Shown: positions 1 to 8,549 of the stretch, piece after piece
How the letters are laid out: each line of letters begins with the position of its first letter
Position numbering within the stretch: position 1 is the stretch's first letter
NCBI RefSeq assembly: GCF_000261685.1
Contig: NZ_AJQE01000151.1
Coordinates: forward strand, 1 to 42,962
DNA: 42,962 nt
Reading direction: 5' to 3'
Origin: Bradyrhizobium genomosp. I (2014)
GTDB taxonomy: Bacteria > Pseudomonadota > Alphaproteobacteria > Rhizobiales > Xanthobacteraceae
Made by a program: the position numbers and the translations under genes
Notes under the pieces: model-generated
What the model saw: only the letters and a program-made list of their open reading frames with translations
What the model was told of the DNA's origin: nothing
Database searches by the model: none

Positions 1-35
1 CAGAGGTAACGGGCGGGCGCCGGCGGCGTAGAGCA

Positions 36-2171
36 ATGTCAGAGGCTCAGGTGGACCGGCAGGCGAAGGCAGCGATGAAGGTCGATCCCGAACGACGGCT
101 TCGTGCGATCACAAGGCTGACGGTCAGCATCCGCCTTGCGGTGTCCGCGCTGGTCCTGGCGGCGATCCTGCTGACGGCCGCGCTCTCCAGCCTGCTCTGG
201 TGGCGCACGGCGGAGGCGACCAGCCGGCAGCTCGCCTCGACCATCAACGATCAGATCGTGGCGGCGGTGCGCAAGGAGGTCTCGGCCATCGTCGACGAGG
301 CGCGCGCCGCGCACACCGCGATCCGCACGCTGTTTCTGCAGAACGTGCTCGACACCCGCGAGGCCGACAAGCGCGAGTTCGTATTTCTGTCGCAATTGCA
401 GTCGCAGGCGACGATCTCGTGGGTCGCGTTCGGCTGGCCCGACGGTTCCTTCTTCGCCGCGCACAAGCTCGGCGATCGCCGGCTCGAGATGATGGAGATC
501 TCGCTGACGGATCATCCAGGCCAGCGCCGCGTCGATGAATATGACGTGGTGCCCGGCGACATCGAATTCGCCAATCGCCGTTTCGAGCCGACCTCATTCC
601 ACGTCGCCGATCAGGCCTGGTTCAAGGCCGGGCTCACGGCCGATGATCCGCAATGGTTCAGGGTGATGGACCATGCGACCGGTGGGCGGCCGTCGATCGC
701 GTTCGCGGGGCCGATCGACGTCTACCGGGAGCGGCAAGGCGTTCTGGCCGTCATCATCGAGTATACGAGGCTCGCGCGCTTCCTGTCGCAGCTCGAGGTC
801 GGGCGAACGGGGACTGCGTTCATCGTCGATGATGGCGGGGAGCTCGTCGCGGCGCCGGACAAGGCGGCCGACGAGCTCCATCCGGCGCGTGGCGACACGA
901 CGTTGCTGCCGCTGGCGCGCGCAGCGCTCGACAAGGCAGGCGAGGCCGGCCGCAAGGAGGCCTGGCGAAGCCGGCTCACCTCGGGCGGCGCGGCCTACGA
1001 GGTTGCGCTGACGCCGCTGCCGTTTCCCGGCTGGTCGCTCGCGACCGTGATTCCCGAGGCCGAATTTCTCGGGCCGGTCGAGACGACGCTGCGGCGCCTG
1101 ATCCTCGGCCTTGCCATCGGTGCCGTGCTCGCGGCGCTGGCCTCGGCGATGCTGGCGCGTTCCGTCATTGCCGCGCCGTTGTCGCGCGTCGTCGGCGAGC
1201 TTCGCCATGTCGAGGCCTTCGCGCTGGAGCAGGTGCGCCGCCACCCTTCGCGGCTCAAGGAGATTGCCAGCCTGTCCGGCGCGATCGCCGAGATGGCGTC
1301 CGGCCTCTCCGCGTTCCGCAAGTTCATCCCGGCCGATCTCGTCCGCGGCCTGCTGCGCCAGGGCGTCGAGGCGAGGCCCGGCGGCAGCATCCAGGAGCTC
1401 AGCGTGATGTTCATCGACATTGCCGGCTTCACCGGCCTGTCCGAGCGGCTCGGCGATCGCGTGGTGCCGCTGCTGTCGCGCTATCTCGACGTCACCTCGG
1501 CGATCATCGTCGACAATGGCGGCACCATCGACAAGTTCATCGGCGACGCCGTGATGGCGTTCTGGGGGGCGCCGCAGCCGCAGGGCGATCACGCGGCGCG
1601 ATGCTGCCGCGCGGCGCTCGCCTGCCGCAAGGCGGTCGAAGAGTCGGGCCTGGTGGATGATCTCGGGCAGCCGCTCCAGATCCGGATCGGCATCAATTCC
1701 GGCCGCATGCTGGTCGGCAATATCGGCTCGGAGCTGCGGCTGAACTACACCGTGATCGGCGATGCCGTGAACGTCGCCAGCCGGCTCGAAGGCGCCAACA
1801 AATCCTATGGCACGCAGATTCTGATCGGCGAGACGACCGAACGTCTGGCGCGCGGCGTCGTCGTCACGCGCGAGATCGACAGCATCGCGGTGTACGGACG
1901 GGAGGAGGGGCTGTCCGTCCACGAATTGATCGGGATGGTGAACGCAGATGCCGTCGATGGCGAGACCACCGGCTGGATCGCGGATTACGAGCGCGGCCTC
2001 GCCGCCTATCGCGCACAGCGGTTCGCCGATGCGCTGGCCGATTTCGAAGCTGTGTTGAAGCAGCGCGGTCATGATCGTCCCGCCGCGCTGATGCGCGACC
2101 GCTGCCAGCAGTTCGCCGCAGCCGCGCCCGATGCGACGTGGCGGCCCGTGGCGGCGTTGGCGTCGAAATAG
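36..2171 (+). CDS. Membrane-bound class III adenylate/guanylate cyclase with extracytoplasmic sensor
   Basis: This 711-residue protein should make a cyclic nucleotide in response to a periplasmic signal. A hydrophobic segment at about residues 30-57 is followed by a long extracytoplasmic region resembling a dCache/CHASE sensor. A second membrane segment lies near 353-375, then a HAMP-like linker. The catalytic domain begins near residue 455: FIDIAGFTGL carries the first metal-binding Asp, GDAVMAFWG near 502 the second, and NYTVIGDAVNVASRLEG the Asn/Arg transition-state residues. All key catalytic residues are therefore visible. The last ~60 residues look helical and TPR-like (YERGLAAYRAQRFADALADF). 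The start at 36 has no strong ribosome site and lies close to the window edge, so an upstream start cannot be excluded. The ligand is unknown. Confidence 0.9.
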   Translation: MSEAQVDRQAKAAMKVDPERRLRAITRLTVSIRLAVSALVLAAILLTAALSSLLWWRTAEATSRQLASTINDQIVAAVRKEVSAIVDEARAAHTAIRTLFLQNVLDTREADKREFVFLSQLQSQATISWVAFGWPDGSFFAAHKLGDRRLEMMEISLTDHPGQRRVDEYDVVPGDIEFANRRFEPTSFHVADQAWFKAGLTADDPQWFRVMDHATGGRPSIAFAGPIDVYRERQGVLAVIIEYTRLARFLSQLEVGRTGTAFIVDDGGELVAAPDKAADELHPARGDTTLLPLARAALDKAGEAGRKEAWRSRLTSGGAAYEVALTPLPFPGWSLATVIPEAEFLGPVETTLRRLILGLAIGAVLAALASAMLARSVIAAPLSRVVGELRHVEAFALEQVRRHPSRLKEIASLSGAIAEMASGLSAFRKFIPADLVRGLLRQGVEARPGGSIQELSVMFIDIAGFTGLSERLGDRVVPLLSRYLDVTSAIIVDNGGTIDKFIGDAVMAFWGAPQPQGDHAARCCRAALACRKAVEESGLVDDLGQPLQIRIGINSGRMLVGNIGSELRLNYTVIGDAVNVASRLEGANKSYGTQILIGETTERLARGVVVTREIDSIAVYGREEGLSVHELIGMVNADAVDGETTGWIADYERGLAAYRAQRFADALADFEAVLKQRGHDRPAALMRDRCQQFAAAAPDATWRPVAALASK

Positions 2172-2255
2172 CGAGATGGACCCCAGGTCGCGGCCTCCGG
2201 CCGTTGCAGTGGAAACCGGTTGGCAAAGTCTGCTGATTCCGCTCATGATGTGGAC

Positions 2256-2840
2256 ATGAAAACCACATTGCTCACACCCGAACGCTACACCCGCTCGCCC
2301 TGGAAGAACGGCGGCGGCATCTTCACCGACATTGCAGGCGCCTGGCGCGCCGAGGCGGCGACGAGGGATTGGACCAGTCTGCTCTGGCGCTTTGCCAGCA
2401 CGCCGATCGTGGCGCCCGGTCCCTTCTCCCACATGCCCGGTATCGACCGCTTGCAGATGGTCGTCGGCGGGGGCGGGCTGGTCCTGAAGTCGCCGACGCA
2501 GGAGTTCGACGAACGTGAACCTTTTACGACGGTGCGCTTCACCGGCGAGATGGAGATCGTGACGGCGCTCGAACAAGGCCCGGTCGAGGTCGTGAACCTG
2601 ATGGCCAGGCGCGACGCGGCGGAGATCGATCTCGTGGCGTTGCGCGAGCCCGGCGCGCGGCAGCTCAATGCCGGCACTCATCTGGTCTACGCCGCGCGCG
2701 GCGATTGCCGCGTCCGCCTCGATGGCGAGGAGTTTTCACTTTCGCACGAAAACACGCTGCAGGTGGAACTTGCCGCGGCCTCGCAGCTCGTGCTGGTGTC
2801 GGGGCTGGCGGTGCTGGGCTCGATCTGGCGGGTCGGCTAG
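2256..2840 (+). CDS. HutD/Ves family protein
   Basis: This 194-residue protein begins MKTTLLTPERYTRSPWKNGG and carries the WKNGGG signature of the HutD/Ves family, a small bicupin fold. The family occurs near histidine-utilisation genes in some bacteria and its biochemistry is unsettled. The length fits the usual ~190 residues. I chose the ATG at 2256 over an in-frame TTG at 2220 because family members start just before the R.PWKNGGG motif. It follows the membrane cyclase by 84 bases and has no hut genes beside it, so its context says little about its role. Confidence 0.85.
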   Translation: MKTTLLTPERYTRSPWKNGGGIFTDIAGAWRAEAATRDWTSLLWRFASTPIVAPGPFSHMPGIDRLQMVVGGGGLVLKSPTQEFDEREPFTTVRFTGEMEIVTALEQGPVEVVNLMARRDAAEIDLVALREPGARQLNAGTHLVYAARGDCRVRLDGEEFSLSHENTLQVELAAASQLVLVSGLAVLGSIWRVG

Positions 2841-2943
2841 CGTCCTCACTCCGTGCGCACAATCCGGGCAGCTGGCCAGGTTGACGGCGCGCGGCCAGCG
2901 CACGATATGTGTTGCGATGCACACCGCCGCTGAAGGGCAGACG

Positions 2944-4137
2944 ATGACAACGCCGCCGACCAACAATGCCCCCACGCAGGCCGACAGCGTCGTCGACTGG
3001 CTGACCAACGGCACGCGCGACGAGCGCTTCATCGACAACATCTTCGCGCAGATGTGCATCCGCCTCCAGCAGGCGGGCATACCGGTCAGGCGCGCGACGC
3101 TCCACGTGCTGATCAATCACCCGCAGTGGCTCGGGGCACGGATGATGTGGTCCGATGGGATGCGCGAGGCGGAGATTGCGCTGGTCGATTATGACGTTCG
3201 CGAGCGGTCCGAATATATCGGCAGCGCCGCCAGCGAGATCCATGACGGCGCCGCCGAGGTGCGTGAGCGGCTCGAGCAGGATTCCACGCTCAGCCGCAAG
3301 CACGCCCTCTATGACGAAATGCGGGCCAAGGGCCTCACCGACTATATCGCCTGGCCGCTCTACCACACGCTCGGCAAGCGCCATCTCGTCACCTTCGCGA
3401 CCGATCGGCCCGGCGGTTTCGACGATGCGCATGTCGCCGGCCTGAAGAAGCTGCTGCCGGTGCTGGCGCTGGTCAGCGAAATTCGCATCAAGAACCGCCT
3501 GGCACGGACGCTGCTGGAGACCTATGTCGGTTCCCATGCCGGCGAGTTGATCCTTGCCGGCGCGACGAGGCGCGGCAGCGGCACGACGGTGCGCGCCGCG
3601 ATCATGATCTGCGATCTCAGGGATTTCACCAAGATTTCCGACAATTGGCCGCGCGACGACGTCATCGACCTGCTCAACGACTATTTCGACGCGATGTCGG
3701 AGCCGATTGCGCGGCACCGCGGCGAGATCCTGAAATTCATCGGCGACGGACTGCTCGCCATCTTCCCGCTTCATGAGCCCAACGCCTGCGCGAATCTGCT
3801 GCATGCCGTGGCCGAGGCCCGCAAGGCCATGGCCGCGCTGAACGAACGGAACGGCGCGACCGGCCGCGCGCCGCTGAACTACGGCATCGGCGTCCATGTC
3901 GGCGACGTCATGTACGGCAATATCGGATCGACGAGCCGGCTCGACTTCACCGTGATCGGCCCGGCCGTCAACATGGCCTCCCGCCTCGAAGCCCTCACCA
4001 AGCAGTTGGGACGAAAGGTGCTGCTGTCACGCGCCTTCGCCGAGCTGGTGGAGAAGCAGTTCCAGCTGGAGCACGTAGGCAGGCACGAGGTGCGCGGCTT
4101 CAGCGATCCGATCGAGCTGTTTGCGTATCCGGGCTGA
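2944..4137 (+). CDS. Soluble class III adenylate/guanylate cyclase
   Basis: This 397-residue protein has no membrane segment. Residues 1 to about 200 form an N-terminal domain without an obvious family, possibly GAF-like. A catalytic class III domain starts near residue 218: IMICDLRDFTKIS holds the first metal Asp, GEILKFIGDGLLAIF near 260 the second, and FTVIGPAVNMASRLEA the Asn/Arg pair. Catalytic competence is therefore expected. The ATG at 2944 is preferred because a GAAGGG ribosome site lies about 6 bases ahead; a further ATG at 2917 is in frame but lacks one. It is the second of three cyclases in 6.4 kb, each with a different sensor half, so they probably answer different signals. Confidence 0.9.
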   Translation: MTTPPTNNAPTQADSVVDWLTNGTRDERFIDNIFAQMCIRLQQAGIPVRRATLHVLINHPQWLGARMMWSDGMREAEIALVDYDVRERSEYIGSAASEIHDGAAEVRERLEQDSTLSRKHALYDEMRAKGLTDYIAWPLYHTLGKRHLVTFATDRPGGFDDAHVAGLKKLLPVLALVSEIRIKNRLARTLLETYVGSHAGELILAGATRRGSGTTVRAAIMICDLRDFTKISDNWPRDDVIDLLNDYFDAMSEPIARHRGEILKFIGDGLLAIFPLHEPNACANLLHAVAEARKAMAALNERNGATGRAPLNYGIGVHVGDVMYGNIGSTSRLDFTVIGPAVNMASRLEALTKQLGRKVLLSRAFAELVEKQFQLEHVGRHEVRGFSDPIELFAYPG

Positions 4138-4185
4138 GGGCAGGGCCAGCGCATATGACGTGCTGGACGGTCCGGGCCAACGCCT

Positions 4186-4229
4186 CGTCCTTCGAGACGA
4201 CCGCTTCCAGCGGTCTCCGCAGGATGACG
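4186..4229. repeat. Imperfect palindromic intergenic repeat
   Basis: The stretch runs CGTCCTTCGAGACGACCGCT, then a 3-base loop, then AGCGGTCTCCGCAGGATGACG. The two halves pair almost throughout (ACCGCT with AGCGGT, GAGAC with CTC, CGTCCT with GGATGACG). This type of dyad, with CCTTCGAGACG on one side and CAGGATGA on the other, resembles dispersed palindromes I recall from Bradyrhizobium intergenic regions. It sits between the convergent cyclase and rhodanese genes and could also work as a bidirectional terminator. Only one copy is in the window. Confidence 0.55.
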
Positions 4230-4290
4230 CCAATGGGGCCCGCTGAAGCTGCTGCCGCATACGTCAACGGAACCGCGCTGCCTGTTCCTG

Positions 4291-4659
4291 CTATTTCTCG
4301 ACCGGCCCCGACCAATCCTTGAAGCCGCCGACATTGTAGACCTTCTCGTAGCCCATGTCCTTCAGCACCTTCCCGGCCAGCGCCGATCTGCCGCCGGACG
4401 CGCAGTAGAGGATCACGGTCTTGGTCTTGTCGAATGCCTTATCGTGATAGGGCGACTCCGGATCGGCGCGAAACTCCAGCATCCCGCGCGAGACATGCAC
4501 GGCGCCGGCGATCTTGCCGCTGGCGGCGACTTCGGGCGCATCGCGAACGTCTACGACCAGCGTGTTGCCGCTTCCGATCATCTCGGCCGCCTGCTCCGAC
4601 GTGATCTTCGGGACTGCCGCGTTCGCAGCTTCCAGCATTTGCTTCACACTCGTTACCAT
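4291..4659 (-). CDS. Single-domain rhodanese-like sulfurtransferase
   Basis: This 122-residue protein is one rhodanese domain. VVDVRDAPEVAASGKI is the CH2A-type motif, and the active-site loop is CASGGRSA with the persulfide-forming Cys near residue 88. No signal peptide is visible, so it is probably cytoplasmic. The ATG at 4659 was chosen because AGGAGAG lies about 7 bases upstream; longer readings of the frame only add low-complexity sequence. It may handle sulfane sulfur and thereby link to the Sox and persulfide genes from 6.6 kb on, but it is a separate transcription unit. Confidence 0.88.
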   Translation of the reverse strand: MVTSVKQMLEAANAAVPKITSEQAAEMIGSGNTLVVDVRDAPEVAASGKIAGAVHVSRGMLEFRADPESPYHDKAFDKTKTVILYCASGGRSALAGKVLKDMGYEKVYNVGGFKDWSGPVEK

Positions 4660-4964
4660 CGGTCTCTCTCCTGCCGCCCCCGTTGGAGGATAGCACATCG
4701 ATCCAGGCTGCGCCTCCTCCGGTCGACGGCCGCCGCGCCACTCAGACGGGCGTTCGCCGGCCCCTTTCATGGACCGGGCCGGGCGTCGTGCGGATGGGCA
4801 AATGAGGGCGCCTTGTTGAAAGAGATTGCCGCGCAGGACTCGTAAGCTGGCTTCGTTGGCGGCTCGGACGACGAGTGCCGCCCGCTTCATCGGGAGGGAG
4901 GCGAGCCCGGTGCAACAGAAGAGGTGATCGGCGACATCAGGCGCGACAGCAAGAGGAGACGTCA
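4660..4964. other. Intergenic stretch, nothing recognised
   Basis: About 305 bases separate the divergent rhodanese and the small gene at 4965. I see no RNA gene, repeat or convincing operator. Both flanking promoters must lie here. The only clear signals are the two ribosome sites next to each start codon. Confidence 0.5.
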
Positions 4965-5183
4965 ATGCCAATTTGCTCCGGAAATCTTCACGGTCGAGCC
5001 GGGCGCTGTGCCGTCTGCGACGGCCAGTTCGGTCTCGTCAGGTATTACGCGTGGCGCAACCCTCTTTGCTCGAGAAAGTGCGTCGAACGTTTCGCGACGC
5101 GCCGCCAGGACGACCGCGACTGGGTCGGCCATTTCCCGGTCGCCTTCGACCTGCCCCCAGAGAACCGCGCGAGGATCCCATGA
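4965..5183 (+). CDS. Small cysteine-rich (zinc-ribbon-like) protein
   Basis: This 72-residue product begins MPICSGNLHGRAGRCAVCDG. It has cysteines at positions 4, 15 and 18 and a later CSRKC pair near 37-41, a spacing that suggests a small treble-clef or zinc-ribbon fold. It is tryptophan- and arginine-rich after the last cysteine. The ATG at 4965 follows an excellent AGAGGAGA ribosome site. Its stop overlaps the next start by four bases (ATGA), so the two should be translated together. I do not recognise a named family; a metal-binding or nucleic-acid-binding role is only a guess. Confidence 0.6.
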   Translation: MPICSGNLHGRAGRCAVCDGQFGLVRYYAWRNPLCSRKCVERFATRRQDDRDWVGHFPVAFDLPPENRARIP

Positions 5184-5404
5184 CGCTGCAGATGTCACGA
5201 CGAGGCAAGGAATATATGGAAACGGCGCAGAGCCTGCTGCGCGTGGCCCGGAGCATGACCGACGATGCGGTGGCAGCGCGGTTGAAGATGCTGGCCGATG
5301 ACTATCAACGGCGCGCCGAAGAGGCCTCGAGCGTCGATGCCGCCAAATCGGTGACGCGCTCGGCTGCCAGGGCCGAGTACGATTGGTCGCAGGAGCCCGC
5401 GTGA
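5180..5404 (+). CDS. Small helical protein of unknown function
   Basis: This 74-residue protein (MTLQMSRRGKEYMETAQSL...) is charged and predicted to be mostly alpha-helical, with no membrane segment. It overlaps the cysteine-rich gene upstream by ATGA and has GAGGATCC as a modest ribosome site. Short helical proteins of this style (LKMLADDYQRRAEEA) are frequently annotated as hypothetical in Bradyrhizobium. The coupling to the preceding gene is the main evidence that it is real. Confidence 0.6.
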   Translation: MTLQMSRRGKEYMETAQSLLRVARSMTDDAVAARLKMLADDYQRRAEEASSVDAAKSVTRSAARAEYDWSQEPA

Positions 5405-5505
5405 GAGCCCCGCAACTCGCCGAGTGGATGGCGCAGCATCCGGCCGAACGTCTGGTCGCATGGCGCTGCACGATCGGCAAGCAGGGCGGCGGCAGAGCAG
5501 CCTAG
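5401..5505 (+). CDS. Possible 34-residue micro-ORF
   Basis: A GTG overlaps the preceding stop codon (GTGA) and opens a 34-codon frame, VRAPQLAEWMAQHP..., ending at a TAG. The overlap continues the pattern of the two genes before it, but there is no other support. It may be chance or the end of a decayed gene. Confidence 0.25.
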   Translation: MRAPQLAEWMAQHPAERLVAWRCTIGKQGGGRAA

Positions 5506-5621
5506 GATGCGGACCTGGAATACGCGGGGCGGAGGGCGGGTCGGGGTCCGGTTGCCAACGCCGGATTGTGCGACTACGCTTTGCGACAAGTTGGGCCCAA
5601 ACGGTCTTTGGCCGCACGTTC

Positions 5622-6416
5622 ATGCCGAAATTCCTTCGCATCGGAGTCCATCAGTCCAACGTGTCCGGATACACGTCGAAGGCGTGGTGCGTCAGGCGCG
5701 TCGGCTCGGCGGTGTTCCTGAAATGGGGTGCCGTGGAGGTGCATGGCGCCGGCGATGGGCGCAAGGTCTTCTGGTCGCGATCGCCGCAGGAGAAGACGGT
5801 TCGTTGCGGCACGGCGCAGCGCGCACAGGACTACACGAAGGCCGCGATCGCGCGGCGACGCAACCATCGCTACGAGCCGCTGACGGGACCGATTGCGCTC
5901 GGGCGCAGGTCCTTCGATCGCGGCACTGAACCCAAGCAGGCGCTCGCCACCATCCTGATCGTCGATATCGTCGGCTCCACCGCGAAAGCCGCGAAACTCG
6001 GCGATGCGCGCTGGACCAAGGTGATGGGCCATTACTACGCCGCGGTCCGCAAGGAGCTGAAGAGCGCGCGCGGCAAGGAAGTCGTGACCACAGGCGACGG
6101 CGTGCTGGCAACGTTCAGGAAGCCCGCCGCCGGCATCACTTGCGCGGCCGCGATCCAGAAGGCGGTTCGCACGCTGGGCCTCGAGATCAGGGTGGGCTTG
6201 CACGCCGGCGAGTACACGATCAGCGGCGGCGAAATGGTCGGCCTCGCCTTCCACATAGGCACCCGCGTCGCCGCGAAGGCGCGCGCGGGAGAGGTGCTGG
6301 TGTCGAGCGCGGTGAAGGAGCTGGTTTCGCAGCCCGAGATCAGGTTCAGGGATCATGGCGTGCATCAGCTCAAGGGCGTGCCGGAGCGGTGGAGGTTGTG
6401 GCGGGTGGAGGCGTGA
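5622..6416 (+). CDS. Class III cyclase with WGR-like N-terminal domain
   Basis: The 264-residue protein has two parts. Residues ~1-95 resemble a WGR domain (FLKWGAVEVHG, then GRKVFW). A single class III cyclase domain follows from residue ~108. ILIVDIVGSTAKAAKLGDARW holds the first metal Asp, TTGDGVLATF near 156 the second, and VGLAFHIGTRVAAKA occupies the position of the usual Asn/Arg motif, as in the soluble subfamily with VHIGARV. No membrane segment is present. I chose the ATG at 5622 because the open frame before it has no homology-like sequence and a shifted composition. The ligand of the N-terminal half is unknown. Confidence 0.8.
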   Translation: MPKFLRIGVHQSNVSGYTSKAWCVRRVGSAVFLKWGAVEVHGAGDGRKVFWSRSPQEKTVRCGTAQRAQDYTKAAIARRRNHRYEPLTGPIALGRRSFDRGTEPKQALATILIVDIVGSTAKAAKLGDARWTKVMGHYYAAVRKELKSARGKEVVTTGDGVLATFRKPAAGITCAAAIQKAVRTLGLEIRVGLHAGEYTISGGEMVGLAFHIGTRVAAKARAGEVLVSSAVKELVSQPEIRFRDHGVHQLKGVPERWRLWRVEA

Positions 6417-6588
6417 AGCGGCGCCGCGCCGGTGCGAAGGCGATGCGGACCAGCAGGACGCGGGCCGCAACTTGCGTTGCGGATCAATTGAATCCGACGA
6501 CGTCTCGCGGCCGGAGCGGCGACGGTCTTCGCCATGGAACGCTTTCGAATCCGTGAGTCGACTACGAAGGCCCGAAACTCTGCTCAGG

Positions 6589-7617
6589 TTACGTTGAAGC
6601 GCCGAATAGCTTGCGCACTGCCGGCAACCACTCGCCGGTCATTGTGAACTCGAGCCCGAGACGAGCTCCGCAGGCAATCGCCAGCATGGTGATCGGTGCC
6701 GAGACGGCGAGCGTCGAGAGCGCGGTCAATCCCTGGCCGATCGTGCATCCCATCGACATGACCCCCCCGATACCCATCAGGAGCGCGCCGGTCATGTGAC
6801 GCTTCAATTCGCGCGCGTCGTCGCAGGCCTCCCAACGAAAGCCGCGCGCGAGCATCGCCGCGGCAAGGGAGCCTGCCACGACGCCGGCGACGGAGCCGAT
6901 ACCGAAATTCAGCCGCGCACCGGAGAAGGTGGCGATGTAGAGGATGGTGTCGCCGAGTGGTGCGACGAAACTGAGCGATGAGACGCGGACGGGATCGAAT
7001 TCGTCATCGGCGAGCCATCCGGTCGCGAACCAGCCGAATGCGATCGCGCCGCCGACGGCAAGGCCAGAGACCAGCAGTCGGGGCGATCGCATCAGCCTGC
7101 CGTCGGCGAGGGCCCAGACGGCAAGCGCCGTGGCGATCGACAGGACGAGGAGTGCGCGCACCGCGCTCCCCGCGCCCAGAAGCGAGGTCAGCGTCTGGTC
7201 ATAGCCTTCGGAGAGCCGCAGCGACAACGGCTCGATCAGCATCAGGCGCAGCATCCCCGTGATCCCGCGCATGGTCGCGAGCGCCGAGAGGCCGAGCACA
7301 AGAAAGACCACGATGGCCCGCAGATCCCCGCCGCCGATACGGACCAACGTGCCGAAGCCGCAGGTGCCGACCAGCGCCATGCCGATGCCGAACGTCAGCC
7401 CGCCCAGAATCGCGCCGCCAAGCCCGATCGACGACGTCAGGTAGATCGACCGCGACAGGTCGACGATGCCGAACTCGGCGAGCATCTGGGTGGCCAGCAG
7501 GGCCACGGCCGCAGCCAGCGCAAAGGATTTCAGCCGACGCAAATCCGACCCGAAGAACGCATCCTCGAGCATCGCCAAGGTGCAAAACCGTCCCGCGCGG
7601 CCGGCAACGCCGAGCAC
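6589..7617 (-). CDS. YeeE/YedE (TsuA-like) sulfur-compound transporter
   Basis: This is a polytopic membrane protein with about nine or ten hydrophobic segments. It has the cysteine motifs GRFCTL, GTCGFGTL and MGCTIGQG typical of YeeE/YedE proteins, whose characterised member imports thiosulfate by relay through conserved cysteines. It ends a leftward unit soxS-soxR-yeeE. The only standard start in the frame is the GTG at 7617, which cuts into what looks like the first membrane helix. In-frame sequence upstream to about 7668 (LLSPSTIAFACGLAAGA) reads like the missing N-terminus but offers only CTG codons. The true start is therefore uncertain and may be non-canonical. Import of thiosulfate or sulfane sulfur is inferred from the family and location. 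Confidence 0.85.
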   Translation of the reverse strand: MLGVAGRAGRFCTLAMLEDAFFGSDLRRLKSFALAAAVALLATQMLAEFGIVDLSRSIYLTSSIGLGGAILGGLTFGIGMALVGTCGFGTLVRIGGGDLRAIVVFLVLGLSALATMRGITGMLRLMLIEPLSLRLSEGYDQTLTSLLGAGSAVRALLVLSIATALAVWALADGRLMRSPRLLVSGLAVGGAIAFGWFATGWLADDEFDPVRVSSLSFVAPLGDTILYIATFSGARLNFGIGSVAGVVAGSLAAAMLARGFRWEACDDARELKRHMTGALLMGIGGVMSMGCTIGQGLTALSTLAVSAPITMLAIACGARLGLEFTMTGEWLPAVRKLFGAST

Positions 7618-7743
7618 GGCACCGGCGGCAAGCCCACATGCAAACGCTATGGTCGAAGGGCTCAGCAGTCCTCCCGCTTCTTCTTGGTTTGGCCTTGCGG
7701 GTAATCTGCGCCGTCAGGGCGCGAAAAGCCAGCGCGGAAGAAA

Positions 7744-8094
7744 TTACCGGCGGCGCCGGCGTACCGGCTCGCAGAACACGTCGTAAACGGCGGTGAGAAT
7801 CTTGCGGACGTCCTCGCTGGCGAGACTGTAGTAGATCGTCTTGCCGTCGCGCCGGGTCGTTACCAGCCGATCCAGCCTCAGCCGCGCGAGCTGTTGCGAG
7901 ACGGTCGATTGCCGCTCGCCCAGGAATTGCTCGAGCTCGGTTACGGATTTCTCGCCCTCGGCGAGGATGCAGAGCAGCAACAGTCGGGACTCGTGGGACA
8001 GCGCCTTGAGCATGTCGCTCGCCTCGCGCGCCTTTTCGATCATCTGCTCGAGTTCGGCGGAGCCTTCGATCTCCTTCAGCTTCGGCAATGGCAT
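7744..8094 (-). CDS. soxR: SoxR/SqrR-type ArsR-family persulfide-responsive repressor
   Basis: This 116-residue winged-helix protein has the recognition region QSTVSQQLARLRLDRLV and a wing with RRDGKTIYYSL. It has just two cysteines, Cys42 (LLLLCIL) and Cys108 (VFCEP). They match in place and spacing the pair that forms a tetrasulfide in SqrR/BigR regulators. The expected role is to repress sox genes until reactive sulfur species crosslink the pair. It lies between soxS (37 bases upstream) and yeeE in a leftward unit. Likely targets are the AT-rich sites at 8550, 10075 and 10754. The metal-binding motifs of classical ArsR/SmtB are absent. Confidence 0.9.
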   Translation of the reverse strand: MPLPKLKEIEGSAELEQMIEKAREASDMLKALSHESRLLLLCILAEGEKSVTELEQFLGERQSTVSQQLARLRLDRLVTTRRDGKTIYYSLASEDVRKILTAVYDVFCEPVRRRRR

Positions 8095-8131
8095 CGCGTC
8101 AAGTTCCTCTCAGCAAAATCCGCAAGACCAG

Positions 8132-8503
8132 TCACGACTTCTCGGGTTCCGATCCCGCCTTTGACAGGATTCGGCCCAAGAGGCCAAAGAAGAAGGCATC
8201 CCCCGGATAGCCGCGAATGCGCCCGATCTCACGGCCCTCTTGTACCACGACGAAGGTCGGCGTGAAGGGACCCGGATCGATTCCGGCGAGATCGGCGGGA
8301 ACGGGGCTGTTCAGGTCGACCCGGCGCAGCGGTGCGGCCCGGCTTTCGTCGGTCTTGCCGTAGATCGGCGCGATCTCGGCGTCGAAGCGCGCACACCAGG
8401 CGCAACCGGCCCGCTCGAACATGACGAGCTCGACGGCGCGCGACGCCGTCGCGGGCAGCGCGAGCCCGACGGCGACTGCGACCAAAATGACGATTCTGTT
8501 CAT
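8132..8503 (-). CDS. soxS: SoxS-like periplasmic thioredoxin-fold protein
   Basis: This 123-residue protein has a Sec signal peptide (MNRIVILVAVAVGLALPATA) and a thioredoxin-type CAWC active site near residues 34-37, followed by the cis-Pro segment FTPTFVVV. In Paracoccus, SoxS keeps the SoxY carrier active by reducing its C-terminal cysteine; the same role is inferred here. It is the first gene of the leftward unit soxS-soxR-yeeE and diverges from soxV, the membrane protein expected to supply thiol electrons. Length and order match the sox clusters of other alphaproteobacteria. Confidence 0.85.
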   Translation of the reverse strand: MNRIVILVAVAVGLALPATASRAVELVMFERAGCAWCARFDAEIAPIYGKTDESRAAPLRRVDLNSPVPADLAGIDPGPFTPTFVVVQEGREIGRIRGYPGDAFFFGLLGRILSKAGSEPEKS

Positions 8504-8549
8504 GCGTGACCGAACTCCGGACTTGCCTGTAGACGTCCCTGGCGCTTTA

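Noticed and set aside
594..2681. A 695-codon minus-strand frame opposite the first cyclase and the HutD gene
   Set aside because: Its translation is repetitive in Arg, Asp and Ala, and it is a shadow of two recognisable plus-strand genes.
5506..5621. Stretch resembling a decayed tRNA arm on the minus strand
   Set aside because: I could not fold a cloverleaf, and no intact T-arm consensus (GTTCRANNC) or acceptor stem is present.
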